Source: Bradyrhizobium canariense (GTDB lineage: Bacteria > Pseudomonadota > Alphaproteobacteria > Rhizobiales > Xanthobacteraceae). From it: a stretch of 64,000 bases of DNA. The notes beneath the pieces are model-generated. The model ran no database searches, was not told where the DNA came from, and saw only the letters and a list, made by a program, of their open reading frames with translations. The position numbers and the translations under genes were made by a program. Shown here piece by piece: positions 55,273 to 64,000 of the stretch (position 1 is the stretch's first letter; each line of letters begins with the position of its first letter). The stretch is taken from the NCBI RefSeq assembly GCF_900105125.1, contig NZ_LT629750.1:4863001-4927000 (forward strand). The letters are read 5' to 3'.

Positions 55273-56151
55273 GTGTCCAAACAACAAATCCGATGCCGGG
55301 AGATCGCCGAGACCGATATCGATACGGTCGCGGAGCTTTTGACGCGCGGATTCGTTGGCCGATCGCGCGAATACTGGACGCAAGGGTTGCGCCGTCAGGC
55401 CGCGCGCGAGGTGCCCAAAGGCTACCCACGCTTCGGCTACATGCTCGATCATGGCGGGCTGCCGGTCGGCGTGCTCTTGCTGCTGTACACGACCAGGACG
55501 GACAACGTCGAGACGACGATCTATTGCAATCTGTCAAGCTGGTATGTGGAACCGGCGTTTCGAAATTACGCCCCGCTGCTGACCAAGATCGCGCAGAAGT
55601 ACAAGGAAGTTACCTACATCAATATCAGTCCCGCGACGTGGACCTGGCCCATCATCGAGACACAGGGCTTCAATTCCTATTGCAGCGGATTGTTCTTCTC
55701 CATTCCGGCGCTGTCACTCGTCAGGCCGGGCATGACCATCGAGACCATCTCGCCCGATGCGACAGCGATCGAAGGCCTGGCCGCATCCGACGTCGAGTTG
55801 CTGACCCGGCACGCACGATATGGCTGCCTCAGCCTGGTATGTCGCACGGCCGGCGGCGACGCCTTGCCTTTCATCCTGCAGCCGGTGCGCATCCGTAAAG
55901 GATGGATTGCGCCGCCGGCGATGCAGCTGATTTATTGCCGAGATATCGCCGAATATGTCCAATGCGCCGGCGCCATCGGGCGGCTTCTCATCCCACGCGG
56001 CAAGATCTCTGTCATTCTCGACGCCAACGGCCGCGTCCCCGGCCTCGTCGGCATCTACACCAAATGGCGCGGCCGCAAATACTTCAAGGGCCCTCATCGG
56101 CCCCGTCTTGCTGATCTGACCGACACCGAGCTCGTGCTGTACGGCCCGTAG
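55273..56151 (+). CDS. GNAT-like acyltransferase of unknown function
   Basis: 292-residue protein whose first half resembles GNAT acyltransferases: an N-terminal CREIAETDIDTVAELLTRGF strand-helix, then SSWYVEPAFRNYAPLL (core strand and acyl-donor loop, lacking a full Q/RxxGxG/A). The second half (IAPPAMQLIYCRDIAEYVQC) is less clear and may be a second, degenerate GNAT fold. Start GTG 55273, 26 bp after the ligase. By position it may transfer the amino acid or a derived acyl group from the carrier protein to an acceptor (inference). I do not recognise a characterised homologue. Confidence 0.65.
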   Translation: MSKQQIRCREIAETDIDTVAELLTRGFVGRSREYWTQGLRRQAAREVPKGYPRFGYMLDHGGLPVGVLLLLYTTRTDNVETTIYCNLSSWYVEPAFRNYAPLLTKIAQKYKEVTYINISPATWTWPIIETQGFNSYCSGLFFSIPALSLVRPGMTIETISPDATAIEGLAASDVELLTRHARYGCLSLVCRTAGGDALPFILQPVRIRKGWIAPPAMQLIYCRDIAEYVQCAGAIGRLLIPRGKISVILDANGRVPGLVGIYTKWRGRKYFKGPHRPRLADLTDTELVLYGP

Positions 56152-56154
56152 GGT

Positions 56155-57027
56155 TCAGGCGTGGGCAAAGTCCCAGTAAAGTTTCCGCGCCCGATGGTAG
56201 AACGGCCCCGGTTGCAACGACCGGTCGTCAATCCGGATCACCGGCGCGACCTTGGCGAAATTTCCGCTTGAGAAGATTTCATCGGCCCGCTGGAAATCGG
56301 CGTAGCTCAGGGTCGTTTCGACGACCTTGACGCCGTCAGCGCGCAGCAACGCGATCACCCGCTGCCGCGTGATGCCGTTCAGAAATGTCCCGTTCGGCGC
56401 CGGCGTATAGACGACGCCACCTTTCGCCATGAAGACGTTCGAATTGCCGAATTCGGCGACATTGCCTAGCATGTCCAGCATGAGACAATTGGTGAAGCCG
56501 CGCGTCTGCGCCTCGATCAGCGCGCGGGAATTGTTGGGATAGAGGCACGCCGCTTTGGCATCGACCGGCGCGCTCTCCATGGTCGGCCGGCGGAAAGGCG
56601 ACAGCGTGATCGACGCGCCAGTCGGCTGCGGCATCGGCGCTACATAGATACAGAGACACCAGTTTGTCGTCTCGGCATCGAACAGCACGCCGCCGCCGCT
56701 GCCATTCTGAGCCCAGTACATCGGGCGGATGTAAAGTTCGGCATTGGCATCGAAGCGGGCAATTCCCTCGCGTGCGAGCCCAAGCCAGGTTTCAGCATCG
56801 ACAACGGGCTTCAGCTTGAAATTGACCGCGGACTGATTGACCCGCGCGCAATGCCGGTCGAGATCCGGCGTCACACCTTCGAAAGCGCGCGCGCCGTCGA
56901 AAACGGTCGATCCGAGCCAGGCTGCATGCGTGCGGGGTCCCATGATCGGCACATTGCCTTCATGCCACGCGCCTTCAAAAAACGTCCAAGTCTGGGAAAA
57001 ATTGACCGGTGCTATCGTCTGCGCCAT
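56155..57027 (-). CDS. Class IV PLP aminotransferase (branched-chain aminotransferase-like)
   Basis: 290-residue fold-IV aminotransferase. VFDGARAFEG near residue 42, the PLP Lys segment (VDAKAACLYPNNSRALIEA, about residue 157), and NVAEFGNSNVFM with FLNGITRQRVI in the C-terminal half are those of the IlvE/DAAT/ADC-lyase group. ATG 57027 is chosen over 57063, which adds an unlike leader. It is convergent with the GNAT gene, with 3 bp between stops, so it may be an independent IlvE paralogue or supply an amino or keto acid for the carrier-protein pathway. Confidence 0.88.
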   Translation of the reverse strand: MAQTIAPVNFSQTWTFFEGAWHEGNVPIMGPRTHAAWLGSTVFDGARAFEGVTPDLDRHCARVNQSAVNFKLKPVVDAETWLGLAREGIARFDANAELYIRPMYWAQNGSGGGVLFDAETTNWCLCIYVAPMPQPTGASITLSPFRRPTMESAPVDAKAACLYPNNSRALIEAQTRGFTNCLMLDMLGNVAEFGNSNVFMAKGGVVYTPAPNGTFLNGITRQRVIALLRADGVKVVETTLSYADFQRADEIFSSGNFAKVAPVIRIDDRSLQPGPFYHRARKLYWDFAHA

Positions 57028-57358
57028 TTTTGCTATCCACGCTGTGGTCCTGCGGAACCGCACGCAGCGGCGCTATTATCATCAGAATTACTAAGGATTT
57101 CGTTGCGGAGATCGAGCGACGAACTGACGAGCGTCGAGTACACAATTTGTTAGTCATAACCGTGCCGTGCACGGCGTCAAAATACGATACGGCGTCCGAT
57201 ATCCTTTGATTCAAATTTTAATCAACTCCCGGCTCTCCATTAGGGTTATTTCATCAATCTCTTCGTGAATTATTGCCGGGCTTATGACTCCTCTCTAAAA
57301 ACAATGCGGGGCGAATAAGACGCATATTGAAATGCGCAACGCCAACGCGAGGTGCACG
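57028..57358. other. 331-bp divergent intergenic region (aminotransferase / metY)
   Basis: AT-rich. It contains a perfect 12-bp palindrome GCCGTGCACGGC (57164-57175) and TTGATT/AATCAA (57206-57211, 57220-57225) around CAAATTTT. A CTCTCTAAAAAC stretch precedes metY by about 60 bp and recalls the 3' end of SAM-II riboswitches, but I cannot form the required stems. No credible ORF. Confidence 0.45.
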
Positions 57359-58663
57359 ATGCGCAACGAAACCATTGCAATTCACGCCGGCTACGACCCC
57401 GATCCAACAACCAAATCCGTTGCCGTTCCAATCTACCAGACGGTCGCCTACGCCTTTGACAGCGCCGATCACGGCGCCGCTCTGTTCAACCTTGAGGCGG
57501 AAGGTTTTCGTTACAGCCGAATTGCAAATCCAACCACGTCGGTGCTTGAAAAACGCATCACTGAGCTGGAAGGCGGCGTCGGTGCGCTCGCGGTCGCCAG
57601 CGGCCAGGCTGCGCTGCACTATGCTTTCGTTAACGTAGCCGATACCGGCGGAAACATCGTCTCCGTTCCACAACTCTATGGAACAACGCACACCCTACTC
57701 TCGTATATTCTGCCACGGCAAGGCATCAAGGCCCGCTTTGCCGATAGCGATAAGGCCGACGCGATCGAGCGACTGATCGACGAGGATACCAAGGCCGTAT
57801 TTTCGGAAACGATCGGCAATCCGGCCGGCAATATCTGCGACATCGAAGCGCTTGCGAAAGTCGCGCACCGGCATGGCGTGCCACTTATCGTCGACAACAC
57901 CGTCGCAACGCCGATCCTGCTGAAGCCCTTCGATTACGGCGCCGATATTGCCGTTCACTCGCTGACCAAGTTTCTCGGCGGCCACGGCACGACGCTCGGC
58001 GGCGCCATCGTCGACAGCGGTCGCTTTCCGTGGGCCGAGCATGCGAGCCGCTTCCCGGCCTTCAATGAACCCGACGAGTCCTATCACGGTCTTGTCTATG
58101 CCAAGCAATTCGGCACCAGCGCCTATATTCAACGAGCACGTAGCGTCTACCAGCGAACGATGGGATCCGTTCTTTCACCCTTCAACGCCTTTCTGCTGCT
58201 GCAGGGGATCGAAACGGTGGCGTTGCGCGTCGAGCGCCATGTCGAGAACGCGCGCAAGGTTGCGGAATTCCTGCGCAACGATCCTCGCGTCGCGTGGGTG
58301 AATTATGCCGGTTTTACCGACAGCCCCTATTATGAACTCGTCCAGAAATACCTGAACGGCCAGGCCTCGTCGCTCTTCACCTTCGGCATCAAGGGCGGTC
58401 TTGAAGCCGGAAAAAGCTTCTATGATTCACTGAAGCTGATCACGCGGCTCGTCAATATCGGCGACGCGAAATCACTGGCCTGCCATCCGGCCTCGACCAC
58501 GCATCGCCAGATGTCGCCCGAACAGCAGCGCACGGCCGGCGTTCTGCCGGAAACGATCCGGCTTTCGATCGGCATCGAGCATAGCGCCGATATTATTGAG
58601 GATATCGATCAGGCACTCGCTCAGGCCTGTTCACAGCGTCAGCGGCTTGAAGCCGCGGAATAG
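57359..58663 (+). CDS. metY: O-acetyl/O-succinylhomoserine sulfhydrylase
   Basis: 434-residue PLP enzyme of the Cys/Met metabolism family: acyl-homoserine plus sulfide gives homocysteine. The opening ETIAIHAGYDPDPTTKSVAVPIYQT and PLP Lys in HSLTKFLGGHGT (about residue 207) are characteristic, and the long MetY-type insertion (FPAFNEPDESYHGLVY) distinguishes it from MetB/MetC. ATG 57359 follows GAGGTGCACG; the in-frame ATG at 57332 is less likely. It is followed 17 bp later by a MetA-type acyltransferase, forming a homocysteine-synthesis operon. Confidence 0.93.
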   Translation: MRNETIAIHAGYDPDPTTKSVAVPIYQTVAYAFDSADHGAALFNLEAEGFRYSRIANPTTSVLEKRITELEGGVGALAVASGQAALHYAFVNVADTGGNIVSVPQLYGTTHTLLSYILPRQGIKARFADSDKADAIERLIDEDTKAVFSETIGNPAGNICDIEALAKVAHRHGVPLIVDNTVATPILLKPFDYGADIAVHSLTKFLGGHGTTLGGAIVDSGRFPWAEHASRFPAFNEPDESYHGLVYAKQFGTSAYIQRARSVYQRTMGSVLSPFNAFLLLQGIETVALRVERHVENARKVAEFLRNDPRVAWVNYAGFTDSPYYELVQKYLNGQASSLFTFGIKGGLEAGKSFYDSLKLITRLVNIGDAKSLACHPASTTHRQMSPEQQRTAGVLPETIRLSIGIEHSADIIEDIDQALAQACSQRQRLEAAE

Positions 58664-58680
58664 ATCGGCCGGGACCTGGC

Positions 58681-59709
58681 ATGACAGTGCTGTTCGACAA
58701 ACATCGGCCCATCATCAGTCCCGCGCTGGCACCCACGCAGCTGCGCGAGGTCGATGAATTCCGGAATCACCAAAAAGAGGCTGATGCCGTACTCACCATC
58801 GGCCTGATCAACAACATGCCGGACTCCGCGCTGCAGGCGACCGAGCGCCAGTTCACGCGCCTGCTGCAGGCAGCCGCAGGAAACAGCCACATCCATTTCC
58901 ATTGCTTTTCGCTGCCCTCCGTGAAGCGGTCGCAGCAGGCAAAGCAACTGATGCACGGACGCTACAGGGACATCGCCGATCTCGATCGCCTGCACATCGA
59001 TGGGCTGATCGTAACTGGCGCCGAGCCGAACGCGGCGATCCTCCCCGAGGAGCCGTTCTGGCAAGACCTCACCGGGATCATCGACTGGGCGGAAGCCAAC
59101 ACGCGTTCGACGATCTGGTCATGCCTTGCAGCGCACGCCGCGGTGCTGCATCTCGACGGGATCAAGCGCCAACGGCTCGATGCAAAATGCTCAGGCGTTT
59201 ACGACTGCTTCAAGGTCGCCAATGATGGGCTGACGAAGGATATCACGTCGCCGCTCAGGGTCGCACATTCGCGCCTCAATGCGCTGCGCAAGAGCGATTT
59301 GACGGCGAGCGGATATCAACTGCTGACCGAATCTCCGGAAGCCGGCGTCGACATCTTCGTCAAGCAGCTGCGCAGCCGCTTTGTCTTCTTCCAGGGCCAT
59401 CCGGAATACGACGCGTTGTCGCTGCAACGGGAATATCTGCGCGACATCACCCGGTATCTCGCGCGTCAGCGGGATAAATTTCCAACCGTGCCCGCAAATT
59501 ATTTTGACACAGAGACCGAACGAAAACTTGCCAATTATCAGAAGCGCGCCATGGCTGAGCGACAAATTCCGCTAAGTGTCGAGCTTCCAAAACTCACGCT
59601 TCGTCCGGATCTTGCAATCAGCGCGGCGGCATCGACGATCTTCCGGAATTGGCTCGAATATCTCTCCGAGGGCGTCGAACCCGTGGCTGAAACTACGCAT
59701 CCTCGATAG
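58681..59709 (+). CDS. metA: Homoserine O-acyltransferase, MetA type
   Basis: 342-residue glutamine-amidotransferase-like enzyme that activates homoserine by acylation (acetyl or succinyl). The nucleophile Cys lies in IWSCLAAHAAVLHLDG (about residue 148), and catalytic His/Glu in FFQGHPEYD. The early LINNMPDSALQATERQF block is typical of MetA proteins. It is a divergent sub-family: the usual WGAQA after the Cys is replaced by LAAHA. It is cotranscribed with metY, whose substrate it makes. The acyl donor cannot be assigned without structural comparison. Confidence 0.88.
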   Translation: MTVLFDKHRPIISPALAPTQLREVDEFRNHQKEADAVLTIGLINNMPDSALQATERQFTRLLQAAAGNSHIHFHCFSLPSVKRSQQAKQLMHGRYRDIADLDRLHIDGLIVTGAEPNAAILPEEPFWQDLTGIIDWAEANTRSTIWSCLAAHAAVLHLDGIKRQRLDAKCSGVYDCFKVANDGLTKDITSPLRVAHSRLNALRKSDLTASGYQLLTESPEAGVDIFVKQLRSRFVFFQGHPEYDALSLQREYLRDITRYLARQRDKFPTVPANYFDTETERKLANYQKRAMAERQIPLSVELPKLTLRPDLAISAAASTIFRNWLEYLSEGVEPVAETTHPR

Positions 59710-59722
59710 AGAGCCGCTTATT

Positions 59723-60475
59723 ATGTCCCCGCTGTGGTCATCATTAAAGGCGCGCGTGAGCAACCGGCTCGCGCGGCATCTGTGCGCCACGCCGCACCGA
59801 TTGCTCAATACGCAGCCGATGGTCAGCTTTACCTTCGATGACGCCCCCGTCAGCGCGGCGACAACCGGCGCCGGTATGCTTGAGGAGCACAGCGCGCGCG
59901 GGACGTTCTATGTATCCGGCGGGCTTGCGGATAGCTGGTCCGGCAACTGGACCGCTATCGGCGCCGAGCACATTGTCAGCCTGCACCGCAGGGGACATGA
60001 AATCGCCTGCCACACGTTTTCGCACACGCGCGCCACCGACCTTACCGCGGCAACGATGGCAGCGGAGATTGAGAGCAATCGCCGCTACCTGCTGGCGCTG
60101 GACCCATCCATCAAGATCGAGAATTTTGCCTATCCCTACGGCACGGGCTCCGTCTGGCGTAAGGGTCAGCTCGGAAAAATCTTTCGTTCATCGCGCGGCA
60201 TCCTTCCCGGTGTCAACAGCGACACCGTGGATCTGCAATATCTGCGCGCCATGCCACTGATCGACGGTCAGGTCGACCATGACAGCATCGAACGCGCATT
60301 CGACGAAGCTATCGACAGGAAGGGCTGGGTCATTTTCTATAGTCACGACGTCGCGACCAAGCCGAGCCTTTACGGATGCTCACCTTCACTGCTGCGCCAT
60401 GCCCTGGAGGCGGCGTCGCGCCGCAAAATCCACAATCTGAGCATTGCCGACGCGCTGCGGGCGGCTGGCGTCTGA
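59723..60475 (+). CDS. Polysaccharide deacetylase (NodB-like)
   Basis: 250-residue metal-dependent carbohydrate esterase 4 family enzyme. The NodB-motif FTFDDAP (catalytic Asp pair), metal-binding HTFSH, and FAYPYGTG are present. No signal peptide is evident, so it may act in the cytoplasm or at the inner face. ATG 59723 is 14 bp after the MetA-like stop, with GAGAG upstream; the longer frame overlaps that gene and is rejected. The substrate could be an N-acetylated oligosaccharide. Its tight link to metYA may be only co-orientation. Confidence 0.88.
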   Translation: MSPLWSSLKARVSNRLARHLCATPHRLLNTQPMVSFTFDDAPVSAATTGAGMLEEHSARGTFYVSGGLADSWSGNWTAIGAEHIVSLHRRGHEIACHTFSHTRATDLTAATMAAEIESNRRYLLALDPSIKIENFAYPYGTGSVWRKGQLGKIFRSSRGILPGVNSDTVDLQYLRAMPLIDGQVDHDSIERAFDEAIDRKGWVIFYSHDVATKPSLYGCSPSLLRHALEAASRRKIHNLSIADALRAAGV

Positions 60476-60586
60476 ACGCCTTTACCGGCATAAAGCCGTC
60501 GTTCGAGGGCCTGCACGAATATTTCGCTCCAATCCGATTTGAAAGTGAATAGGCGTGACGGCCCGAATCAGGAATAGACCTGAAGC

Positions 60587-62425
60587 GTGGCCAACCTCAC
60601 TCCCAACGCGCTCTCCCTGCTGAATTCCGTGTTCGGCCTGCCGGCCTTTCGGGGCGAGCAGGAAGAAATCGTCAGGCATGTCACCGATGGCGGCAACTGC
60701 CTGGTGCTGATGCCGACCGGCGGCGGCAAGTCGTTGTGCTATCAACTGCCATCACTGTTGCGCGGGGGCTGCGGCATCGTGGTCTCGCCGCTGATCGCGC
60801 TGATGCGCGATCAAGTGGCGGGCCTGCTTGAGGCCGGCGTCAAGGCCGCGGTCTTGAATTCGACGCTATCGCGGGACGAGGCCGAAGCGGTCGAGCAGCG
60901 GCTGCTCGCCGGTGATCTTGACCTGCTCTATGTCGCGCCGGAACGGCTGCTGACGCCGCGCTGCCTTGCCCTGCTCGGCCGCGCCAGGATCGCCTTGTTT
61001 GCGATCGACGAAGCGCATTGCGTATCGCAATGGGGCCATGACTTCCGCCCGGAATATATCGGCCTGTCCGTCATATCCGAGCGTTTTCCAAACGTTCCGC
61101 GCATCGCGCTGACCGCGACGGCCGACGAATTGACGCGCCAGGAGATCACCGATCGCCTCGGGCTTGCTAATGCCCCGCGCTTCGTCGCGAGCTTCGATCG
61201 GCCGAACATCAAATATGAGATCGTCGGCAAGCAAAACGCGCAGACACAGCTCAAGGCCTTCATCACTGAGCGCCACGCCGGCGACGCCGGGGTCGTCTAT
61301 TGCCTGTCACGCGCCAAGGTCGAGGACACTGCCGCCGCGCTGACCAGAGCCGGCGTGCCGGCGCTGCCCTATCATGCCGGCCTCGACGCCCGCCTGCGCG
61401 CGCGCCATCAGGATCGCTTCATCAATGAGGACGGCATCGTGATCGTCGCCACGATCGCGTTCGGCATGGGCATCGACAAGCCCGATGTGCGGTTCGTCGC
61501 GCATCTCGATTTACCGAAGAGCATCGAGGCCTATTATCAGGAAACCGGGCGTGCAGGACGCGACGGCAAGCCCTCCAGCGCCTGGATGGCTTATGGCCTG
61601 TCGGATATCGTGCAGCAACGCCGCATGATCGAGGAGTCCGACGGCACCGAGGCGTTCAAGCGTGTCTCGATCGGCAAGCTCAACGCCCTTGTCAGTCTGG
61701 CCGAAACCACGGACTGCCGGCGAAGCCGCCTGCTCGGATATTTTGGCGAGACCTCGAACGCCAAATGCGGCAATTGCGACAATTGCCTGTCGCCACCGCT
61801 GGTTCGCGACGGCAAAGTCATTGCGCAGAAACTATTATCCTGCGCCTATCGCACCGGGCAGCGTTTCGGCGCGATGCATCTGATCGATGTTCTGATCGGC
61901 CGTACGACGGAACGCGTCACGCAGTTTGGACACGACAAACTGTCGGTGTTTGGAATAGGCCGCGAACTGAACGAAAAGCAGTGGCGTTCCGCGCTGCGCC
62001 AACTGGTGGCAATGGGCCATCTTCAGTCCGACAACGAAGCCTTTGGTGCGCTGAAGCTGACCGACTCGGCGCGCGGCGTGCTGAAGGGCGAGACCGCGGT
62101 ATCACTCCGAGAAGAACCCGCAAACCTGCGCAACCGCGCCAGCCGAACCAAATCGAGGCGCGGCGATATTGCTTCCGATGCGGCCCCTCCCGGTGACGCT
62201 GGCGATATGGCTCTGCTCGGCAGGCTGAGGGCGTGGCGTTCCGAAGTGGCGCGCAAGCATGGCGTCCCGGCCTATGTCGTGCTGCATGATGCCACGATCG
62301 ACGGCATCGCATCGTCACGTCCGAGGACACCAGATGCGCTCCGCGGCATCCCCGGTATCGGCGACAAGAAGCTCGAACGCTATGGGCGTGACCTGATCGC
62401 GCTGGTGAACGCCGCGGAAGGCTGA
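60587..62425 (+). CDS. recQ: ATP-dependent DNA helicase RecQ
   Basis: 612-residue 3'-5' DNA helicase. Motif [19 protein letters not shown] box [15 protein letters not shown] with the RecQ aromatic loop, motif [12 protein letters not shown], the RQC zinc cluster with four Cys ([12 protein letters not shown] ... CGNCDNC), winged-helix and a C-terminal HRDC domain (about 545-610) are all present in the usual order and length. Start GTG 60587. It works in recombination repair and fork processing. It has no operon partner; spacing is 111 bp from the deacetylase. Confidence 0.95.
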   Translation: MANLTPNALSLLNSVFGLPAFRGEQEEIVRHVTDGGNCLVLMPTGGGKSLCYQLPSLLRGGCGIVVSPLIALMRDQVAGLLEAGVKAAVLNSTLSRDEAEAVEQRLLAGDLDLLYVAPERLLTPRCLALLGRARIALFAIDEAHCVSQWGHDFRPEYIGLSVISERFPNVPRIALTATADELTRQEITDRLGLANAPRFVASFDRPNIKYEIVGKQNAQTQLKAFITERHAGDAGVVYCLSRAKVEDTAAALTRAGVPALPYHAGLDARLRARHQDRFINEDGIVIVATIAFGMGIDKPDVRFVAHLDLPKSIEAYYQETGRAGRDGKPSSAWMAYGLSDIVQQRRMIEESDGTEAFKRVSIGKLNALVSLAETTDCRRSRLLGYFGETSNAKCGNCDNCLSPPLVRDGKVIAQKLLSCAYRTGQRFGAMHLIDVLIGRTTERVTQFGHDKLSVFGIGRELNEKQWRSALRQLVAMGHLQSDNEAFGALKLTDSARGVLKGETAVSLREEPANLRNRASRTKSRRGDIASDAAPPGDAGDMALLGRLRAWRSEVARKHGVPAYVVLHDATIDGIASSRPRTPDALRGIPGIGDKKLERYGRDLIALVNAAEG

Positions 62426-62577
62426 CCGACCCGGATTGTTCGGAATTACCGGTGCATTCAAGGGCTAATTCATGGGCAACGATTGCCCTGTTCGGTCGCA
62501 ATTAAGGTTTCGCTAACCGAAATTCCCAAGGGTTCCTCCATTTAAGCATTGTACGTATGTAGCCCCAGGAGGGGGCG

Positions 62578-64000
62578 ATGCGCGATAATATGTCCGAGGC
62601 GGTGAACGGCCGCTATGACGGCCCTGCAACGGTCAACTATCGCAATCCGCTTAATTTGCTGATCCTCGGCGGGATCATGCTGATCGCGGCCATCGCGATC
62701 GGCACTTCCTTCACGATCGTGAATTTTCGGCAGCGCGCCCTGCAGAAGAGCGAGCGCGAGCTTCAAAACACCGTTCTGCTGCTTTCCCGTCATTTTGACC
62801 GGGAGCTAGAGAATTTCGACGCCGTCGAAAGAGATCTGACCCGGCGAATGCAGTCGACGGGCACGCCGGAAGCGTTCAAAAACCAAATGTCAGGTGAGGC
62901 CGCACACGCCGCCCTGCAAACATTCGTCAGCGGGACGACGGATGTCGCCGGGATAAATGTTTACGATGCAAATGGACAACTTATCAACTCGTCCCTGTTC
63001 TGGCCGCTCCCCGCCATCAACGTTGGCGATCGGGCCTACTTCAAGGAATTGAAGGCCGATCCTTCACCTGCTGTTGTCGTCGCGCCGGTCTACAGCCGTT
63101 TCACGGGCGGATGGACCACCGTCGTCGCGCGCAACGTGGTTGGACCGAATGGCCAGTTCTTGGGTGTCGTTTCCAGAGGCTTGCGGCCAGCCAACTTCGA
63201 GAAGTTCTTCGAATCCGTGGCGCTTGGTGAAGGGGCTGCAATTTCGATGCTGCATCGCGATGGTACGCTGCTGGCGCGCTATCCCCATGTCGAAAACATG
63301 ATCGGGCAGAATTTGAACGGAGCTCCGGCCCAGAAGCTTCTGCAGAACGCGGACCATGGGACATTGCGTTTGCATAGTCCCGTCGATGGTGAAGACCGCC
63401 TCGCCTCGGCTCGTGTTTTGAGCCAGTTTCCTCTGTCGGTTCTCGCGACGATCAAGGTTTCGAGTGCACTGGCGGACTGGCAAGAACAAACACGGTTCCT
63501 GGTTGGCGCGGCCGCGCTTGCGGCTCTCGCGATTGGTCTTACCTTGTTTCTTATCGTCCGGAAACTTTCGGAGCAGCATCAGAACTCCGAACGAAGACTT
63601 GCGCTCGAAAAAGAACGCCTCGATACCGCCGTCAACAACATGACGCAGGGCCTGTTGCTGTATGATCAGGACGGACGGATTGTTCTATTCAACCAACGCT
63701 ATCTGGAAATGTATGGCCTGTCGCGAGATATCGTGAAACCAGGCCTGCATTTTCGCGACCTGATCGCCTATCGAAAAGCACTCGGCTCGTTCAAGGGCGA
63801 CGTCGACGCGTTCTGTTCGCGCACCCTGAGCAACGTGGCTGAAAAGAAAGCCACCCATACCATCATTGAAACCCCTGACGGGCGCGAGATTGAGATCGGC
63901 AACCAGCCGCTGAAAAGCGGCGGATGGGTCGCCACCCAGGAGGACATCACGGAGCGGCGGCGCGCCGAGAAGAAAATTGCGCATCTTGCGCATTACGACG
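62578..64000 (+). CDS. CACHE-PAS signalling protein, probable GGDEF(-EAL) cyclase (3' truncated by window edge)
   Basis: Open frame from ATG 62578, with a very strong AGGAGGGGG site 4 bp upstream, to the window end with no stop (474 codons visible). It encodes a membrane helix (LLILGGIMLIAAIAIGTSF), a periplasmic double-CACHE domain (DRAYFKELKADPSPAVVV), a second helix (LVGAAALAALAIGLTLFLIV), a PAS-7 type domain (NNMTQGLLLYDQDGRIVLFN) and the start of a further domain (EKKIAHLAHYD), which in this family usually begins a GGDEF domain. I therefore expect a c-di-GMP enzyme, but the catalytic part is outside. Not related to the upstream recQ. Confidence 0.88.
   Translation, partial: MRDNMSEAVNGRYDGPATVNYRNPLNLLILGGIMLIAAIAIGTSFTIVNFRQRALQKSERELQNTVLLLSRHFDRELENFDAVERDLTRRMQSTGTPEAFKNQMSGEAAHAALQTFVSGTTDVAGINVYDANGQLINSSLFWPLPAINVGDRAYFKELKADPSPAVVVAPVYSRFTGGWTTVVARNVVGPNGQFLGVVSRGLRPANFEKFFESVALGEGAAISMLHRDGTLLARYPHVENMIGQNLNGAPAQKLLQNADHGTLRLHSPVDGEDRLASARVLSQFPLSVLATIKVSSALADWQEQTRFLVGAAALAALAIGLTLFLIVRKLSEQHQNSERRLALEKERLDTAVNNMTQGLLLYDQDGRIVLFNQRYLEMYGLSRDIVKPGLHFRDLIAYRKALGSFKGDVDAFCSRTLSNVAEKKATHTIIETPDGREIEIGNQPLKSGGWVATQEDITERRRAEKKIAHLAHYD

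Noticed and set aside
57240..57330. Possible SAM-II riboswitch before metY
   Set aside because: CTAAAAA is present, but the 5' stem, its GCC-rich partner and the pseudoknot pairing cannot be drawn; left for a covariance search.

Overview
The window is about 64 kb of GC-rich alphaproteobacterial chromosome, most likely Bradyrhizobium or a close relative. This is inferred from the gene families (an amino acid:[carrier protein] ligase of the type described from Bradyrhizobium, large sets of ABC and CoA-ligase catabolic genes) and from dispersed palindromic repeats typical of that group. I see no rRNA, tRNA, CRISPR array, prophage or replication origin. About 52 protein genes are supported. One is cut by each window edge, one is frameshifted, and one complete IS5-family insertion sequence is present.

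Layout. 1-9.2 kb: a TonB-dependent siderophore receptor (5' cut), then a LacI regulator divergent from a five-gene catabolic operon (PhyH dioxygenase, MHS transporter, TIM-barrel isomerase with a frameshift, Fe-ADH-like dehydrogenase, acyl-CoA ligase), with a clear LacI-type operator between them. 9.4-15.4 kb: a CACHE-PAS-GGDEF cyclase and a PAS-rich hybrid histidine kinase, with the IS inserted between their 3' ends at a CTAG inside a dispersed repeat. 15.5-24.2 kb: an SDR, then a carnitine-degradation-like pair (3-hydroxyacyl dehydrogenase plus BKACE enzyme) followed by a complete Dpp-type ABC importer. 24.2-26.6 kb: a GST and an orphan branched-chain-type binding protein.

26.7-31.5 kb: an XRE regulator divergent from a Gram-negative sortase system (VIT/VWA substrate with an LPxTxT tail, sortase) and a DUF1614 membrane protein. 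Three head-to-tail 10-bp repeats lie in the shared promoter. 31.5-42.7 kb: fmdB-fmdA-urtEDCBA on the minus strand, a formamidase with a urea/short-amide ABC importer. It is divergent from a transporter-histidine kinase fusion (NCS1-like permease, Cys-rich linker, HK, receiver) and its LuxR response regulator, with a sigma-54-like promoter upstream of the kinase. I read this as an amide/urea sensing and uptake unit. No urease is present here.

42.7-50.1 kb: a trypsin-like protease, a CoxD/CoxE maturation pair, and convergent genes for an IorAB-type molybdenum hydroxylase with a triheme cytochrome c. 50.3-52.4 kb: a CoA-transferase plus a CitE-like lyase. 52.4-57.0 kb: a carrier protein, an acyl-CoA-dehydrogenase-like flavoprotein, an amino acid:[carrier protein] ligase, a GNAT-like protein and a class IV aminotransferase. 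This is the best candidate in the window for an undescribed pathway, an aminoacyl-thioester-on-carrier chemistry with no known product. 57.3-64 kb: metY and a MetA-type acyltransferase, a polysaccharide deacetylase, RecQ, and the 5' part of a CACHE-PAS signalling protein that runs off the end.
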